Below are positions 11,112 to 21,250 of a stretch of DNA of 64,000 bases, piece by piece. The first letter of the stretch is position 1. The number at the start of each line of letters is the position of its first letter. Both the position numbers and the translations under genes were made by a program. The stretch comes from Myxocyprinus asiaticus (taxonomy: Eukaryota > Chordata > Actinopteri > Cypriniformes > Catostomidae): positions 24,665,880-24,729,879 of the forward strand of contig NC_059379.1 in assembly GCF_019703515.2 (NCBI RefSeq), read 5' to 3'. The notes below the pieces were generated by a model. The model searched no databases. It saw only the letters and a program-made list of their open reading frames with translations, and was not told the origin of the DNA.

Positions 11112-11307
11112 CCAATCGCATGATAGATTACATCAGCGGCCAATCGCATGATAGATTACATCAGTGCCCAATCACATGAAAGATTACATCAGCAGCCAAT
11201 TGCATGAAAGATTACATCAGCGGCCAGTTGCATGATAGATTACATCAGCAGCCAATCGCATGATAGATTACATCAGTGCCCAATCGTGTGATAGATTACA
11301 TCAATGG
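11112..11307 (+). repeat. 28-bp minisatellite, seven units
   Basis: Seven tandem copies of a 28-bp unit (type CCAATCGCATGATAGATT then ACATCAGCGG) start at 11112, 11140, 11168, 11196, 11224, 11252 and 11280. Units differ by a few transitions such as CGCATGATAG / CACATGAAAG. The spacing is constant. Confidence 0.9.
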
Positions 11308-11384
11308 CCAGTTACGGACATTTCTGCCGTGTTCAGTGTTTGAGCACTCACGGTGTGACTTTCCGAGTTGAATGGAACGCAGAA

Positions 11385-11745
11385 TAAGCGTAAACAGATG
11401 TAGAAAAGAAGTCCCGCCTTACAGGAAAAAGAGCCAATCACCTTTTAGATATAGACATCGCCTGTCAATCAACTCGAGAATGCACATGCGCTTTAGCTAT
11501 ACAAGCCGGGAAAATTGCGTTCCTAGCTTAATATGAGGTAAAAAGCACAATTTATGATTCCAGTATTGTCAAATTTTATTGCTGATTTAAAATATGTTCT
11601 TTGATTGTTATCTTGACCAACAATGTTTGAGATTTTGGTCTTTCCCCATTCAAGTAGATAGGAGCTGCACTGTCATGACTGGAAATAGTCTCCCAGGAGC
11701 ATTCCAAAGATGGCCGACAGTGAACTGTCTTGCTAGAAAGACTTT
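11385..11745. repeat. Interspersed repeat, copy B (inverted to 2650-3010)
   Basis: This is the reverse-complement counterpart of copy A. The shared block near 11470-11560 includes TCAATCAACTCGAGAATGCA and the run ending in TGATTCCAG; the block at 11610-11740 includes AGATTTTGGTCTTT. The family was not recognised. Confidence 0.6.
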
Positions 11746-12264
11746 GCTATAACCAACCACATTTGTTATAATTAACTGGAGTTAGTGATTTTACGACCGT
11801 TTAAAAAAAAAAAAAATATTTTTTTTTATAAACATGACACAGTATAGATTAAGATTCATTTATGATAGTAGCGAAACTGAAGGTGTCATCATAAACATGA
11901 AATGCATGTCGATGGAGGTCTGACCAACAATGGATAAGCTGTGTCATCATCAGTCTGATTAAGGTTAGACATTTAGTTGAATGGCATCCTACCATACTAC
12001 TCTCACTATTTCTACCATAGACTGATATGGCAGAAGGAGCAAGAGTAGTAGAGGTCAAATGGGTTTCTAAAAAAGACAAAAAACGAGTGCCTTTGTAACC
12101 AGAGATTGAGGTGCCTGCATGGCCAAGGACATGGCATTGTTTGAAAGAGACATTGCAAATGGTCTTTCATGCTTGACTTTCAGTGTTTGCCTTAGTAAAA
12201 GATTATTTAACATGTTTATAAAAATATACATACTATGTAAATGTAGTGTAAATAAAAACATGGT

Positions 12265-14440
12265 CTATTGTATTTGTTCCATCACAGATACTGTTCATAT
12301 ATCAGTTTCTGTGAGGATATGTGCATTCCTAATAGGACTTTAATGTTTAACAATGACAAACCATGGTTTACAGCAGAATTTAGGCAGCTTCGTCAGGCCA
12401 AAGAGGATGCTTTCAGAGGTGGGGATAAAGTCTTGTACAATCAGACCAGGAACACACTGAATAAGGAAATCAGAGTGGCTAAAAGAAAATACTCTGAGAA
12501 GCTAAAAAACAAGTTTTCAGCTAATGACCCTGCATCAGTGTGGAGTGGCATGGAACAACTTAGGAATTACAGGATTCCTGCCCCCAACCCTGTGGTGGAC
12601 CATTAACTGGCTGATGATCTGAATGTGTTCTACTGTAGATTTGAAAGGCCCAATCGCACACCCCACACCCACTCTGACCTTCACTTCACACCAACACCTC
12701 CTGCAACCCCCCTCTTCCCCCCTCCTGCTACTCAACCTGCACTTAAGATCTGTGAAGAAGAGGTGTCCCATGTCTTCCAAAAACAAAAGATAAGGAAAGC
12801 ACAGGGCCCAGATGGTGTTTCACTAGTGTGTCTTAGGTCCTGTGCTAACCAGCTGGCCCCCATCTTCACACAGATCTTCAATAGATCACTGGAGCAGTGT
12901 GAAATCCCATGCTGTTTCAAATGCTCAATCATCATTCCTGTCCAAAAGAAACCATAAATCACAGGACTTAATGACTACAGACCTGTCGCCCTGACATCTG
13001 TGGTCATGAAATCATTTGAGAGACTGGTGTTGGCCCACCTGAAGGACATCACTGGACCCTTTCTAGATCCCCTTCAATTTGTTTATCGAACAAACAGGTC
13101 TGTGGAGGATGCAGTCAACATGGGATTGCATCATATCCTGCAACATCTGGACAGACCAGGGACATATGCAAGGATCCTTTTTGTGGACTTCAGTTCGGCT
13201 TTCAACACCATCATCCCAGCTATACTCCAGACTAAACTACACCAGCTCTCTGTTCCCATGTCTATCTGTCAGTGGATTACCAGCTTTCTGACGGACAGGC
13301 AGCAGCTTGTGAGACGGGAAATTCACTTCCAGCACCTGTACAATCAGCACTGGTGCCCCCCAGGTATGTGTGCTCTCCCCACTACTCTTCTCCCTCTACA
13401 CCAATGACTGCATTGCCAAGGACCCCTCTGTCAAGCTCCTGAAGTTTGCAGACGACACCACTGTCATCGACCTCATCCGAGATGATGATGAATCTGCATA
13501 CAGAAGGGAGGTTAAACAGCTGTCTGTCTGGTGCAGTCAAAACAACCTTAAGCTGAACACGCTCAGAATGGTGGAGATGATTATGGACTTTAGGAGGAAC
13601 ACCTCAACACTGACCCACGCTCACCATTCTAAACAGCACTGTGGCAGCAGTGGAGTCATTAAGGTTCCTGGGTACTACCATCTCACAGGACCTGAAGTGG
13701 GAGACCCACATTGACTCCATTGTGAAAAAGGCCCAGCAGAGGTTGTACTTCCTTCACCAGTTAAGGAAGTTCAACCTGCCACAGGCGCTGCTGATACAGT
13801 TCTACTCAGCAGTCATTGAGTCTGTCCTCTGCACTTCAATAACTGTCTGGTTTGGTTCAGCTACGAAATCGGATATCAGAAGACTACAAAAGACAGTTTG
13901 GACTGCTGAGATGATTATTGGTTGCCCCGTGCCCTCCCTTCAAGAACTATACACTTCCAGAGTGAGGAAAAAGGCTGAAAAAATCACTCTGGACCCCACT
14001 CACCCTGCCCACTAGCTTTTTGAACTGTTGCCTTCTGGCCGACGCTTCAGAGTTCTGAGCACCAGAACCATCAGGCACAGGAACAATTTTTTTTCCCTCA
14101 GGCTATCCATCTGATGAACAGTTAAAACTGCCCCATTGAGCAATAATTATGTGCAATTCACAGTCTAGTCTTTTTATATTTATCCAACACATCCAACCTC
14201 TTCTGCCATTACATTCCCTTGCGCTGTATATATGTATATATTGTCTTATTGTGTATTCTATATATATACTTTATTTTCTATTCAAATTTTTCCTTTTTTA
14301 TTCAATTTGTAATAATTTTTTATTATTATCTATGTCTTGTTGTTGTTTTGTATTGTTGTGCACTGGAAGTTCCTGTCACCAAGACAAATTCCTTGTATGT
14401 GTAATCATACTTGGCAATAAAGCTGATTCTGATTTTTATT
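12265..14440 (+). mobile_element. LINE (Rex1/L2-like, Jockey superfamily), 5'-truncated
   Basis: Broken but collinear reading frames on the plus strand encode the region before the RT (NDKPWFTAEFRQLRQAKEDA), then RT blocks: KAQGPDGV near 12800, NDYRPVALTSVVMKSFERL near 12970, FVDFSSAFNTI near 13180 and LKFADDTTVI near 13440. The last is the FADD form of the catalytic YxDD box. A C-terminal domain follows (FLGTTISQDLKWETHIDS, VWFGSATKSDIRRLQ, LFELLPSGRRFR). The 3' end at 14410-14440 has the typical GGCAATAAAGCTGATTCTG tail. Stops and frameshifts at about 12604, 12957, 13370 and 13700 make it inactive. It sits in the presumed intron 1 of the second IFIT. Confidence 0.88.
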
Positions 14441-14451
14441 TTGTTCTCTAA

Positions 14452-15034
14452 GGCTATGTTCAGACTGCAGGCAAATCGGATTTTTCTTTTCAGGCAGACT
14501 GTCCGCACTATTAATTGCAAGTGATCAAATCAGATTTGCGTGTTCAGACATAACCAACCTATCTGCATGGGTTGCATTGGTAACGACGTAGGCATACCCA
14601 CGTGATGATGCTTTCAAAACAGATGTGGGAAAAATGGAGGTGCATCATCTCGCTCTCCAAATAAGCACCCTGTCCAGTCGCGGTGCAGAACTCCTCCGTC
14701 ACACAAGAAAAACTCAGTGACGGAGGAGACTGGTAAATATTGTGATGTTCCGTGCTGCAGTCACCGATTTTTGACGTCATCGTTGTGTGCCGCGTTAAGA
14801 GTGACGCAAAAGACCGTTTGAAATCCGATTTGAGCAGCCAGTGCGTCCAGACTGAGACGCATCTGAAAAAATCTGATTTAAATCGCATTTGAAACCACTT
14901 CCCGATGTGGTTTGAATCAGATTCTGAAAAATCAGATTTCATGTGGTTTTTTGCTGTCCAGACTATCAAAATTCATCTGGATACAATCTGGATATGCAAA
15001 AAATTGGATTTTTAGTGGCAGTCTGAACATAGCC
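14452..15034. mobile_element. PIF/Harbinger-type MITE with perfect ends
   Basis: 583 bp bounded by perfect 16-bp inverted repeats GGCTATGTTCAGACTG / CAGTCTGAACATAGCC and flanked by a TAA duplication on each side (14449-14451, 15035-15037). The three-base TAA target site is the Harbinger type. It has several internal palindromic copies of AATCAGATTT-like text and no transposase. It lies directly after the LINE tail and directly before the next element. Confidence 0.8.
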
Positions 15035-15037
15035 TAA

Positions 15038-17148
15038 TTGACCGTTCGCTAAGCTCCACCCCACTTGGTTACGGTTGCTCGCTCTGACAAGCTCTGCAGA
15101 ACTCCCCACTGGAATGAATGGGAGATTTATATTTTTTGGCAAAATATTCTCATCAACGGAATGGATGAATTTTTCACTGGGCTGGTGTGAAGAGTGACAT
15201 TGTAATGCATATTTATCTGAAGTTTTTTGTAAGAGAAATTGTTAAATTACACCTTAATTTGATTAAAAACTGTGGAGACTGTGAATCAGAATCAAGGCAA
15301 ACGATTATTACAGTCACTTGAAAAGAGAAAAACTTCATTTAATAGCGATTACACATCTAATAACATTATCTTAAGGGAACAGAGCTGTTCATAACGTCTC
15401 ATAACACACTCATTTTGATGCTGTGAACTGTTTATTTACTGTGACTTGAATCAATACATAAATGAATTAAAGTTCAGTTATAGCTTCAATTTACATTGGA
15501 GCAAATGTAGGTTGTTGCAGATGTTATTTGTTCATTTGGGATTAATCATCTCCAGATTTATTTAAAGATTATTTTAAAAACAAGAAAGAAAAACACTGCA
15601 GGTATCCTCTCTGGGTATCTCGTTTCACTATTACAAACTTTTTAACTTATTTTGATAAAATCCTGCTTAAATGTACTCAAACACACATTACTTCCATAGG
15701 CTGTCATTGGAAAATAGCAAAGGCATGTCAGAGTAATGGCGGCAGGGCAATAGATGCTAAGACAGGATTGGTCAGAAGCGCTTTTAAGGTGGGGCTTAGG
15801 GAAGGGTCCTTTCACTAAGCCCCACCTTAAGAGTTTCTGACCAATCCAATTTTATCAACTGATGCTCTGCCGCCATTTCTAGGGGTGTTCGAGTTTTTTG
15901 GAGTCGACTCCGATGGAGTCGATGGAATCAGCCATCACCAGGGGTGGCCATTAGTGGGCAGTGCCTTTCCAAGTGACATATTTTTACCCCCCAAAATTGC
16001 TTGTCAGGCATGAGCAGAAAATCAAAGGAAATATAAAAATCATTGTTAATATTTACTTGTATATAGCTCACTCAGTCCACTACTTACCGCTCCATGATAA
16101 AGTTGAAGTTTTTCTGTAACTACTGGTCAGTTTCTCTTACCTGTATACATACCCTAACTGTTAATGGGGTGGGAGAAGCTTACTTTAGTCCAGATGGCTT
16201 CTACGCCGATGGAAAATCAAATCACGGATATTTTTGCTCAATTCACTTCAATATTTATCAATAGGAATAGTATGGAGATGCAATAAAATAAGAAAATAAT
16301 GAATATGGACCATTGTTTTTAAATGGAACTTACAGTATGGTATGTAAAATCGCTAAAATTAATTTAGTGTATGGTGAAAATGTAAAAACTTCAGCTTTTT
16401 AAACTCAACAGTCTCAAACTCAACCTCAATTAAATAGCAGTAGGTTTAACTAAGATATTTTGTGTGGTCAGGGCTGTTTCTAGGCATATGCCAACTAGGC
16501 TCTTTTGGAGTCGACTCCCCATCACTATTTCTCTGACAAGCGTTTGCTGTTTTATGATGAGAGCCTATGGCAATAATGTTTGATTTTATTGTTCTGATCC
16601 AAAAAAATGTAAAAACATTGTTGCTGGGTTACTTGTAGTGACACAAGGTACAGTACCCAGAGAGGAGACTTAAAGCTAACCACCAAATGTTAATTCATTT
16701 ACATATTGACTTAGTAAAGATGATAGTAAATAAAGAGTTCACAGCATCAAAGTAAGTCTGTTATGAGATGCTATAAGCACTACTTTTCACTTACACTAAT
16801 GTTATTAGGTTTGTAATTGCTATCAAACGATCCTTTTTTCCGTTTATGTGACTGTGATGATCGTTTGCCTCAATCCTGATTCACAGTCTCCACAATTTAC
16901 TGTCTCTTTAAATTACTGTGTAATTTAACAATTTATTTGACAAAAAAACATCAAATAATATGCTACACAATGTCATTCTTCATTCCAGCCCACGTAATAA
17001 TATTATCCATTCAGTTTATGAGAATGTTTTCCCAAAAAAACGAGCAGTTCGTGGCAATCTCCCATTCATTCCGATGGGGAGTTCTGCAAAGCTTGTCAGA
17101 GCAAGCAACCGTAACCAAGGGCGGGGGCGGAGCTTAGCAAAAGGTCAA
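15038..17148. mobile_element. 2.1-kb foldback-type element with very long inverted arms
   Basis: The left arm 15038 to about 15730 is repeated as the reverse complement in 17148 down to about 16530, with roughly four in five bases matching and small indels. The outer ends read TTGACC...GGTCAA. Landmarks pair in order: CTCTGACAAGCTCTGCAGAA with its complement near 17090, TGTGGAGACTGTGAATCA with 16880-16900, and CTCTCTGGGTA with 16655-16665. The centre holds a second tighter palindrome (15765-15850, around AAGGTGGGGCTTAG / CTAAGCCCCACCTT). No transposase is seen. It ends only 46 bp before the IFIT exon 2, within the presumed intron. Confidence 0.75.
15881..16524. mobile_element. Possible hAT-like insertion in the foldback loop
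   Basis: This segment interrupts the inverted symmetry of the foldback element. It is flanked by 8-bp near-identical repeats (CCATTTCT at 15873-15880, CTATTTCT at 16525-16532). It begins AGGGGTGTTCGAG and contains the palindrome GGAGTCGACTCC near both ends. Terminal inverted repeats are poor, so the class is uncertain. Confidence 0.4.
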
Positions 17149-17194
17149 TTAGTTGTTTTAATTCATATAACTAATTAATTTTCTTTCTTGTCAG

Positions 17195-18618
17195 TTTGAC
17201 TCAGGAAAGTTTAAAAACAAAACTCAGCCAGTTTGAGTGTCACTTCACATGGAAACTTGAAAAGGAAGATCTAGACTTAAATAATCTCCTTAGTAGGCTA
17301 AAGGAACAGGTTGAGCTGGAACTAGGGAGGGAGCAAGGAGTTGCACAAACCCACAACTCTTTAGGATATGTGAAATTCCTTTGCGGGCTTAAAGAAGAGG
17401 CCCTTAGCCACCTTTTGAGATCTGAGGAACTCGTTAAAGAAAGCCTAAAGCACAACTGTGACAAGATACTCATTGTTACCTATGGAAATTTTGTCTGGTT
17501 AAACTACCACATGAAGAACTACACAGAGTGTGAAAGTTACCTGCAGAGACTTCAGAAGATAAATGAAAAATCCCCAACTGAGTCTTCATCTGATCCAGAG
17601 GTGCTTGGTGAGAAAGGATGGACCTTTATTAAATTCTCTTGCAAATATTATGAAAGAGCAAAAGAAGTTTTCAAGAAGGCTCTAGAGCTGGAACTAGACC
17701 ATGGCGAGTGGAATGCTGGTTATGCCATCGCTCTGTATCGCAAACTTGAAACTGGGACATCTTGTACAGTGGATTCATCTGCAGTAAAGCAGCTGAGAAA
17801 GGCCATTGACATAAATCCAGATAATGATGTCTTACAAGTACTTCTAGGATTGAAACTATTGTTATGTTCCAAGAAATTTATGAAAGAGTCTGAGAAATTG
17901 GTGGAAGCAGCTTTGAATGGATCTCCAGAAAATCCACAAGTCATGAGATATGTTGGGATATTCCTCAGGGACCAAGGATCTATAGACAAGTCTATTGCAC
18001 TGCTGAAGAAAGCACTTGAAAGCTCACCAAATTCATGTTTCATACATCATCGTTAGCATTGTGCTACAAGATCAAGAAAATCAATTTACAGAAAGAAAGA
18101 CGTGACACTGGGGTAGTAGATGAGGCTTGCGATAAAAGTGTCTACCATTTGGAAAAACCAACTTCCCTAAAAGCTTCTTTTATTATTGCAACGAGTGAGC
18201 TGGCACTTCAGTATGCAGAGAGAGGTGATCTGTTCATGGCAGAGGAACTTTTTGAAACAACATTTAATATGGCAACTGAAAAAAAAATGAACATCTGCAT
18301 GTAGTGCTTCACCACTATGGTCAGTTCCAGCAGTACAGTACCAGACGTGAGGATTTAGCAATCCAGCACTACAAGGAGTGTTTGGCAATACGTCCACATA
18401 CTGGTGAGGGGATTAGAAGTGCTCAGAAACTGAAGAAGACTGCCCAAAGACGCATAAAGGATGACCCAAATGATTGGAAGGCCCATGGGATACTAGCATT
18501 CATTTTTCAAGAAAAGGGTGAAATGTGGCAGGACAGCGAATGTTATGCGAAAGCATCAAGCAATGAAGAGGGTGGTGAATACCGCAATAATCTTGATGAG
18601 CTCTTGTCAGTAATATAG
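17195..18618 (+). pseudogene. ifit: IFIT-family gene, main exon, with two frameshifts
   Basis: The exon follows a pyrimidine-rich acceptor (TTTCTTTCTTGTCAG) at 17194 and encodes almost the whole IFIT protein, about 475 residues as in the family. Near the start is CHFTWKL, then serial TPR helices (AQTHNSLGYVKFLCG, EEALSHLLRSEELVKE, MKNYTECESYLQRLQKI, YYERAKEVFKKALEL) and near the end HHYGQFQQYSTRREDLAIQ. The frame shifts at about 18048 (a base missing before TTAGCATTGTGC) and again in the nine-A run at 18258-18300. The protein continues in frame 2 from about 18050 and frame 3 from about 18290, to TAG 18616-18618. Outside these two points the coding sequence is clean, so either a recent pseudogene or indel errors in the assembly are possible. 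Function by family: interferon-induced RNA-binding antiviral effector. Confidence 0.85.
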
Positions 18619-18724
18619 TTGGCTTAACCTTCTATAAGGATGCAAAATTATGTAGTGAGAAAATTTCTTTATAACCAGTGACAATTGTTATTTATGAAAT
18701 GTTACATGTTTCCCACCTTTTTAA

Positions 18725-18905
18725 ACATTTGGCTGATGCTTTTATCCAAAGCAACTTACAGTGCCCTGATTACAGGGACAATCCCCCTGGAGCAACCTGG
18801 AGTTAAGTGCCTTGCTCAAGGACACAATGGTGGTGGCTGTGGGGATTGAACCAACAACCTTCTGCTTACTAGTTCAGTGCTTTAGTCCACTACACCACCA
18901 CCATT
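18725..18905 (-). mobile_element. Teleost SINE-like repeat
   Basis: It contains the widespread fish core reading TTTTATCCAAAGCAACTTACAG followed by a tRNA-like part on the opposite strand (GGGGATTGAACCAACAACC, then CACTACACCACC). It sits just after the IFIT stop and may be part of its 3' UTR. The exact SINE family was not identified. Confidence 0.6.
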
Positions 18906-19371
18906 CCAATACAGATCTGTTTGTGTTATTGCATTGTTAAATTTATAGAATATTGTGTTATTGTTAAATTAAAAACTATTACAATCCATTTAATTGAGCA
19001 GTGGCAGTCCTGATTCACAAGGTGCCTCAGTAAGTCCAGATTTGAACCTCCTCTCATCCCACTCCATAAAAAAGACAGCTCACAAAAAAAGTAGGTAATT
19101 ACATTGAAGCTATTAAAGGAAGAAAACATTTTAATAATATAACTCAAATGATAAGCCAAATATTTCTACTATAAATTCACTATACATTATGTGGAATTTA
19201 TCTGGCACAGAAACAATGACCGTCTCAATTACAGAGACATTTAATAAATAGGGTGGCAACATTAAATTGAACGACTGAGTTCATACTAAACTGAACATAA
19301 ATTAATACATCTAATAAAACAATTTTATATTTAACTGAGTCGAAAACATAGAGTTGAAGAGCAACAATAAC

Positions 19372-19462
19372 CAGGGGCGGACTGGCCATAGGGAGAATTG
19401 GAAGTTTTGGGCTGTTTTTCATTTCAAACCCAGGGCTGATTTCTCTTCCCAGTCCACCCCTG
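19372..19462. mobile_element. Short hAT-type MITE
   Basis: 91 bp with ends CAGGGGCGGACTGG / CCAGTCCACCCCTG and 8-bp flanks ACAATAAC / ACAGTGAC (six of eight alike). A partial relative with the same left end starts near 23622 (CAGGGGTGGACTGGCCAT). Confidence 0.6.
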
Positions 19463-19559
19463 ACAGTGACTATTTGCATTAGGTGTAAATTGCACCTGTC
19501 TGCGAAACAGGGAATGCTGACTTTATGTCCTGTTTAGAACTTTAAATTTTTGGACCCCT

Positions 19560-19695
19560 TTAACTTACATTGTATGGACAAAAAAACAAGTATCAAATTA
19601 TTTCCAAGAAAAAAAGTCATATGAGTTTGAGATGGCTTGAGGGTGAGTAAATGATGAGAGAATTATAATTTTTGGGTGAACTTTTCCTTTAAATA
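19560..19695. mobile_element. Partial TTAA-type MITE (right end)
   Basis: Contains GAGGGTGAGTAAATGATGAG and ends TGGGTGAACTTTTCCTTTAA, the right end of the abundant MITE described at 46452-46750. Confidence 0.6.
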
Positions 19696-19699
19696 TTAA

Positions 19700-21017
19700 A
19701 TTAAGATCTGAGAAGTTCAAATTTAGATTCTAAACTCCAAGGTTACTAAACAGATAAGATAGGATCTATAGTTGGATGTTTCTTTAATAGAGCCCCAGAA
19801 GATTGCTATTTTGACAATATAATAATAATGCCATTCCAAGTCACTACCATGTAGTGCATAGTAGTTCTTATCTCTAGGTAGTGATACATTTAAATAAAAT
19901 TGATTTAAATAATTCAACAAACTCAAACATCTGCAGAGAGGCATATTTTTGTAGTACTGTAGACTACAAAAAAGTCCTATAAAACAAAGCTCCCTATACA
20001 GGTGTATGTATTTTAATTTAATGCTTGTGTTAAAAAATGTATGCAATATTTTCCTTTGTCTAGTTGTAGTGAGCGTGCTATCCTTTTTGTTACATGTAAA
20101 AGTTCAAATTGAACATTACCAACATTTATAAGAACTAATAAAATCTGTAAAATACTTCATTAAAATGTACAGTACTAGTATAGTATTCTTTAATACAATG
20201 GCAGGTGCACAGGTAAATGAACAAGTATCAATCATTTTTGTTTTTGCTTGTTTAACTTCATAAACTGATCATGTTGCTTGACACACTTAAGTTGATGTTA
20301 TAGAATTTATAGGCATTAGAAAACTTTATTTTACTGCTTTAGTTTAAGACAACACATGTCTACCTGATGTGGCAGAAAAAAGGCAATAAATAAAAAACCT
20401 CTTTGCTGATGTTATTAGATCAAATATAATGTACAGTTAGCCAAGGGAAAGATTACAGAGGTTCCTCCTTTTATATTTACAAATAACATTTTCGAGCTGT
20501 CAAGATCCTTTTGGAGATACAAAGAACTCTTTTTTTTTTTTTAATTGGTACTGGTACCACTCATGGACATAAGATGCTTATACACGTATATGTACATATT
20601 ATTTTTGAGCAATAATTTCACACAACAAACCATTTGCAGATTAGGGGTGGATTTGCTTTCCATCCAACCCAGGCTGCTCAGAAGTCTAGGGATCAACACT
20701 GCCCTCTCCTGACTTGAAACAGAACTTACTCCAACTTGAGTTACAATTCCGTAATTCTGTGGTCCACAAGAAAACAGACATATTTACAAAAGGAAAACAC
20801 ACTCCTTGTTGATACATGAGGTATGAGAAACATGGAGAAAATACTTAAAAATAAATCTTGATGCAGTGTGCATCAGCTTAGCTACTCCTTTGTAAAACTT
20901 GCCATTCTAGATGAGAATGAAATGCTTTTAAAAGAGAAACAGTAAAAAGGCACAAACATTTTTACACACAAACAGTTTTTGCTGTTAATTAAACAGCAAA
21001 AACGCCCCTGTCCAATG
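19700..21017. other. Region between the IFIT gene and the end of slc16a12
   Basis: No coding exon is seen. 20098-20165 and 20640-20760 resemble sequence downstream of the partial IFIT (3318-3390 and 500-560). This is the convergent intergenic space: IFIT reads rightward and slc16a12 leftward. The 3' UTR of slc16a12 must lie in its right part; TTTATT (AATAAA on the minus strand) near 20325 is one possible poly(A) signal. Confidence 0.4.
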
Positions 21018-21250
21018 CTACAAAGTGGCTGGGATAATTATCATCAAGTCTTTATTTTTTGGAGTATAATAGTCCACTTGTTTGCCTTTACATGGCTCCA
21101 ATTTTGGGTCTTTGCTCAGGCTGTTCTTATGGTTTCTCTGGCAATAGCGAATGATGGCGACTGAGAACAGCAGGAGAGAACTGGCAATCAGGGCAAAGCC
21201 ACTCAGAAAGAATGTCGCTGTGTAAGTCCCTGTGGTGTCTACCAACCAAC
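21018..21250 (-). CDS. slc16a12: slc16a12 coding exon 6 (C-terminus)
   Basis: Acceptor CTTAG before 21250. It encodes [18 protein letters not shown] (last membrane segments) and a hydrophilic cytosolic tail ending IIIPATL, stop TAG 21020-21018. The tail is shorter than the human one and unlike it. Confidence 0.93.

Noticed and set aside
11112..11307. Repeat array as CRISPR
   Set aside because: The 28-bp units are directly adjacent with no unique spacers, and the genome is clearly vertebrate.
14559..14969. 136-codon minus-strand open frame
   Set aside because: It lies wholly inside the Harbinger-type MITE 14452-15034.
17240..18043. Minus-strand open frames under the IFIT exon
   Set aside because: They are shadows of the IFIT coding frame; the plus frame alone has TPR motifs.
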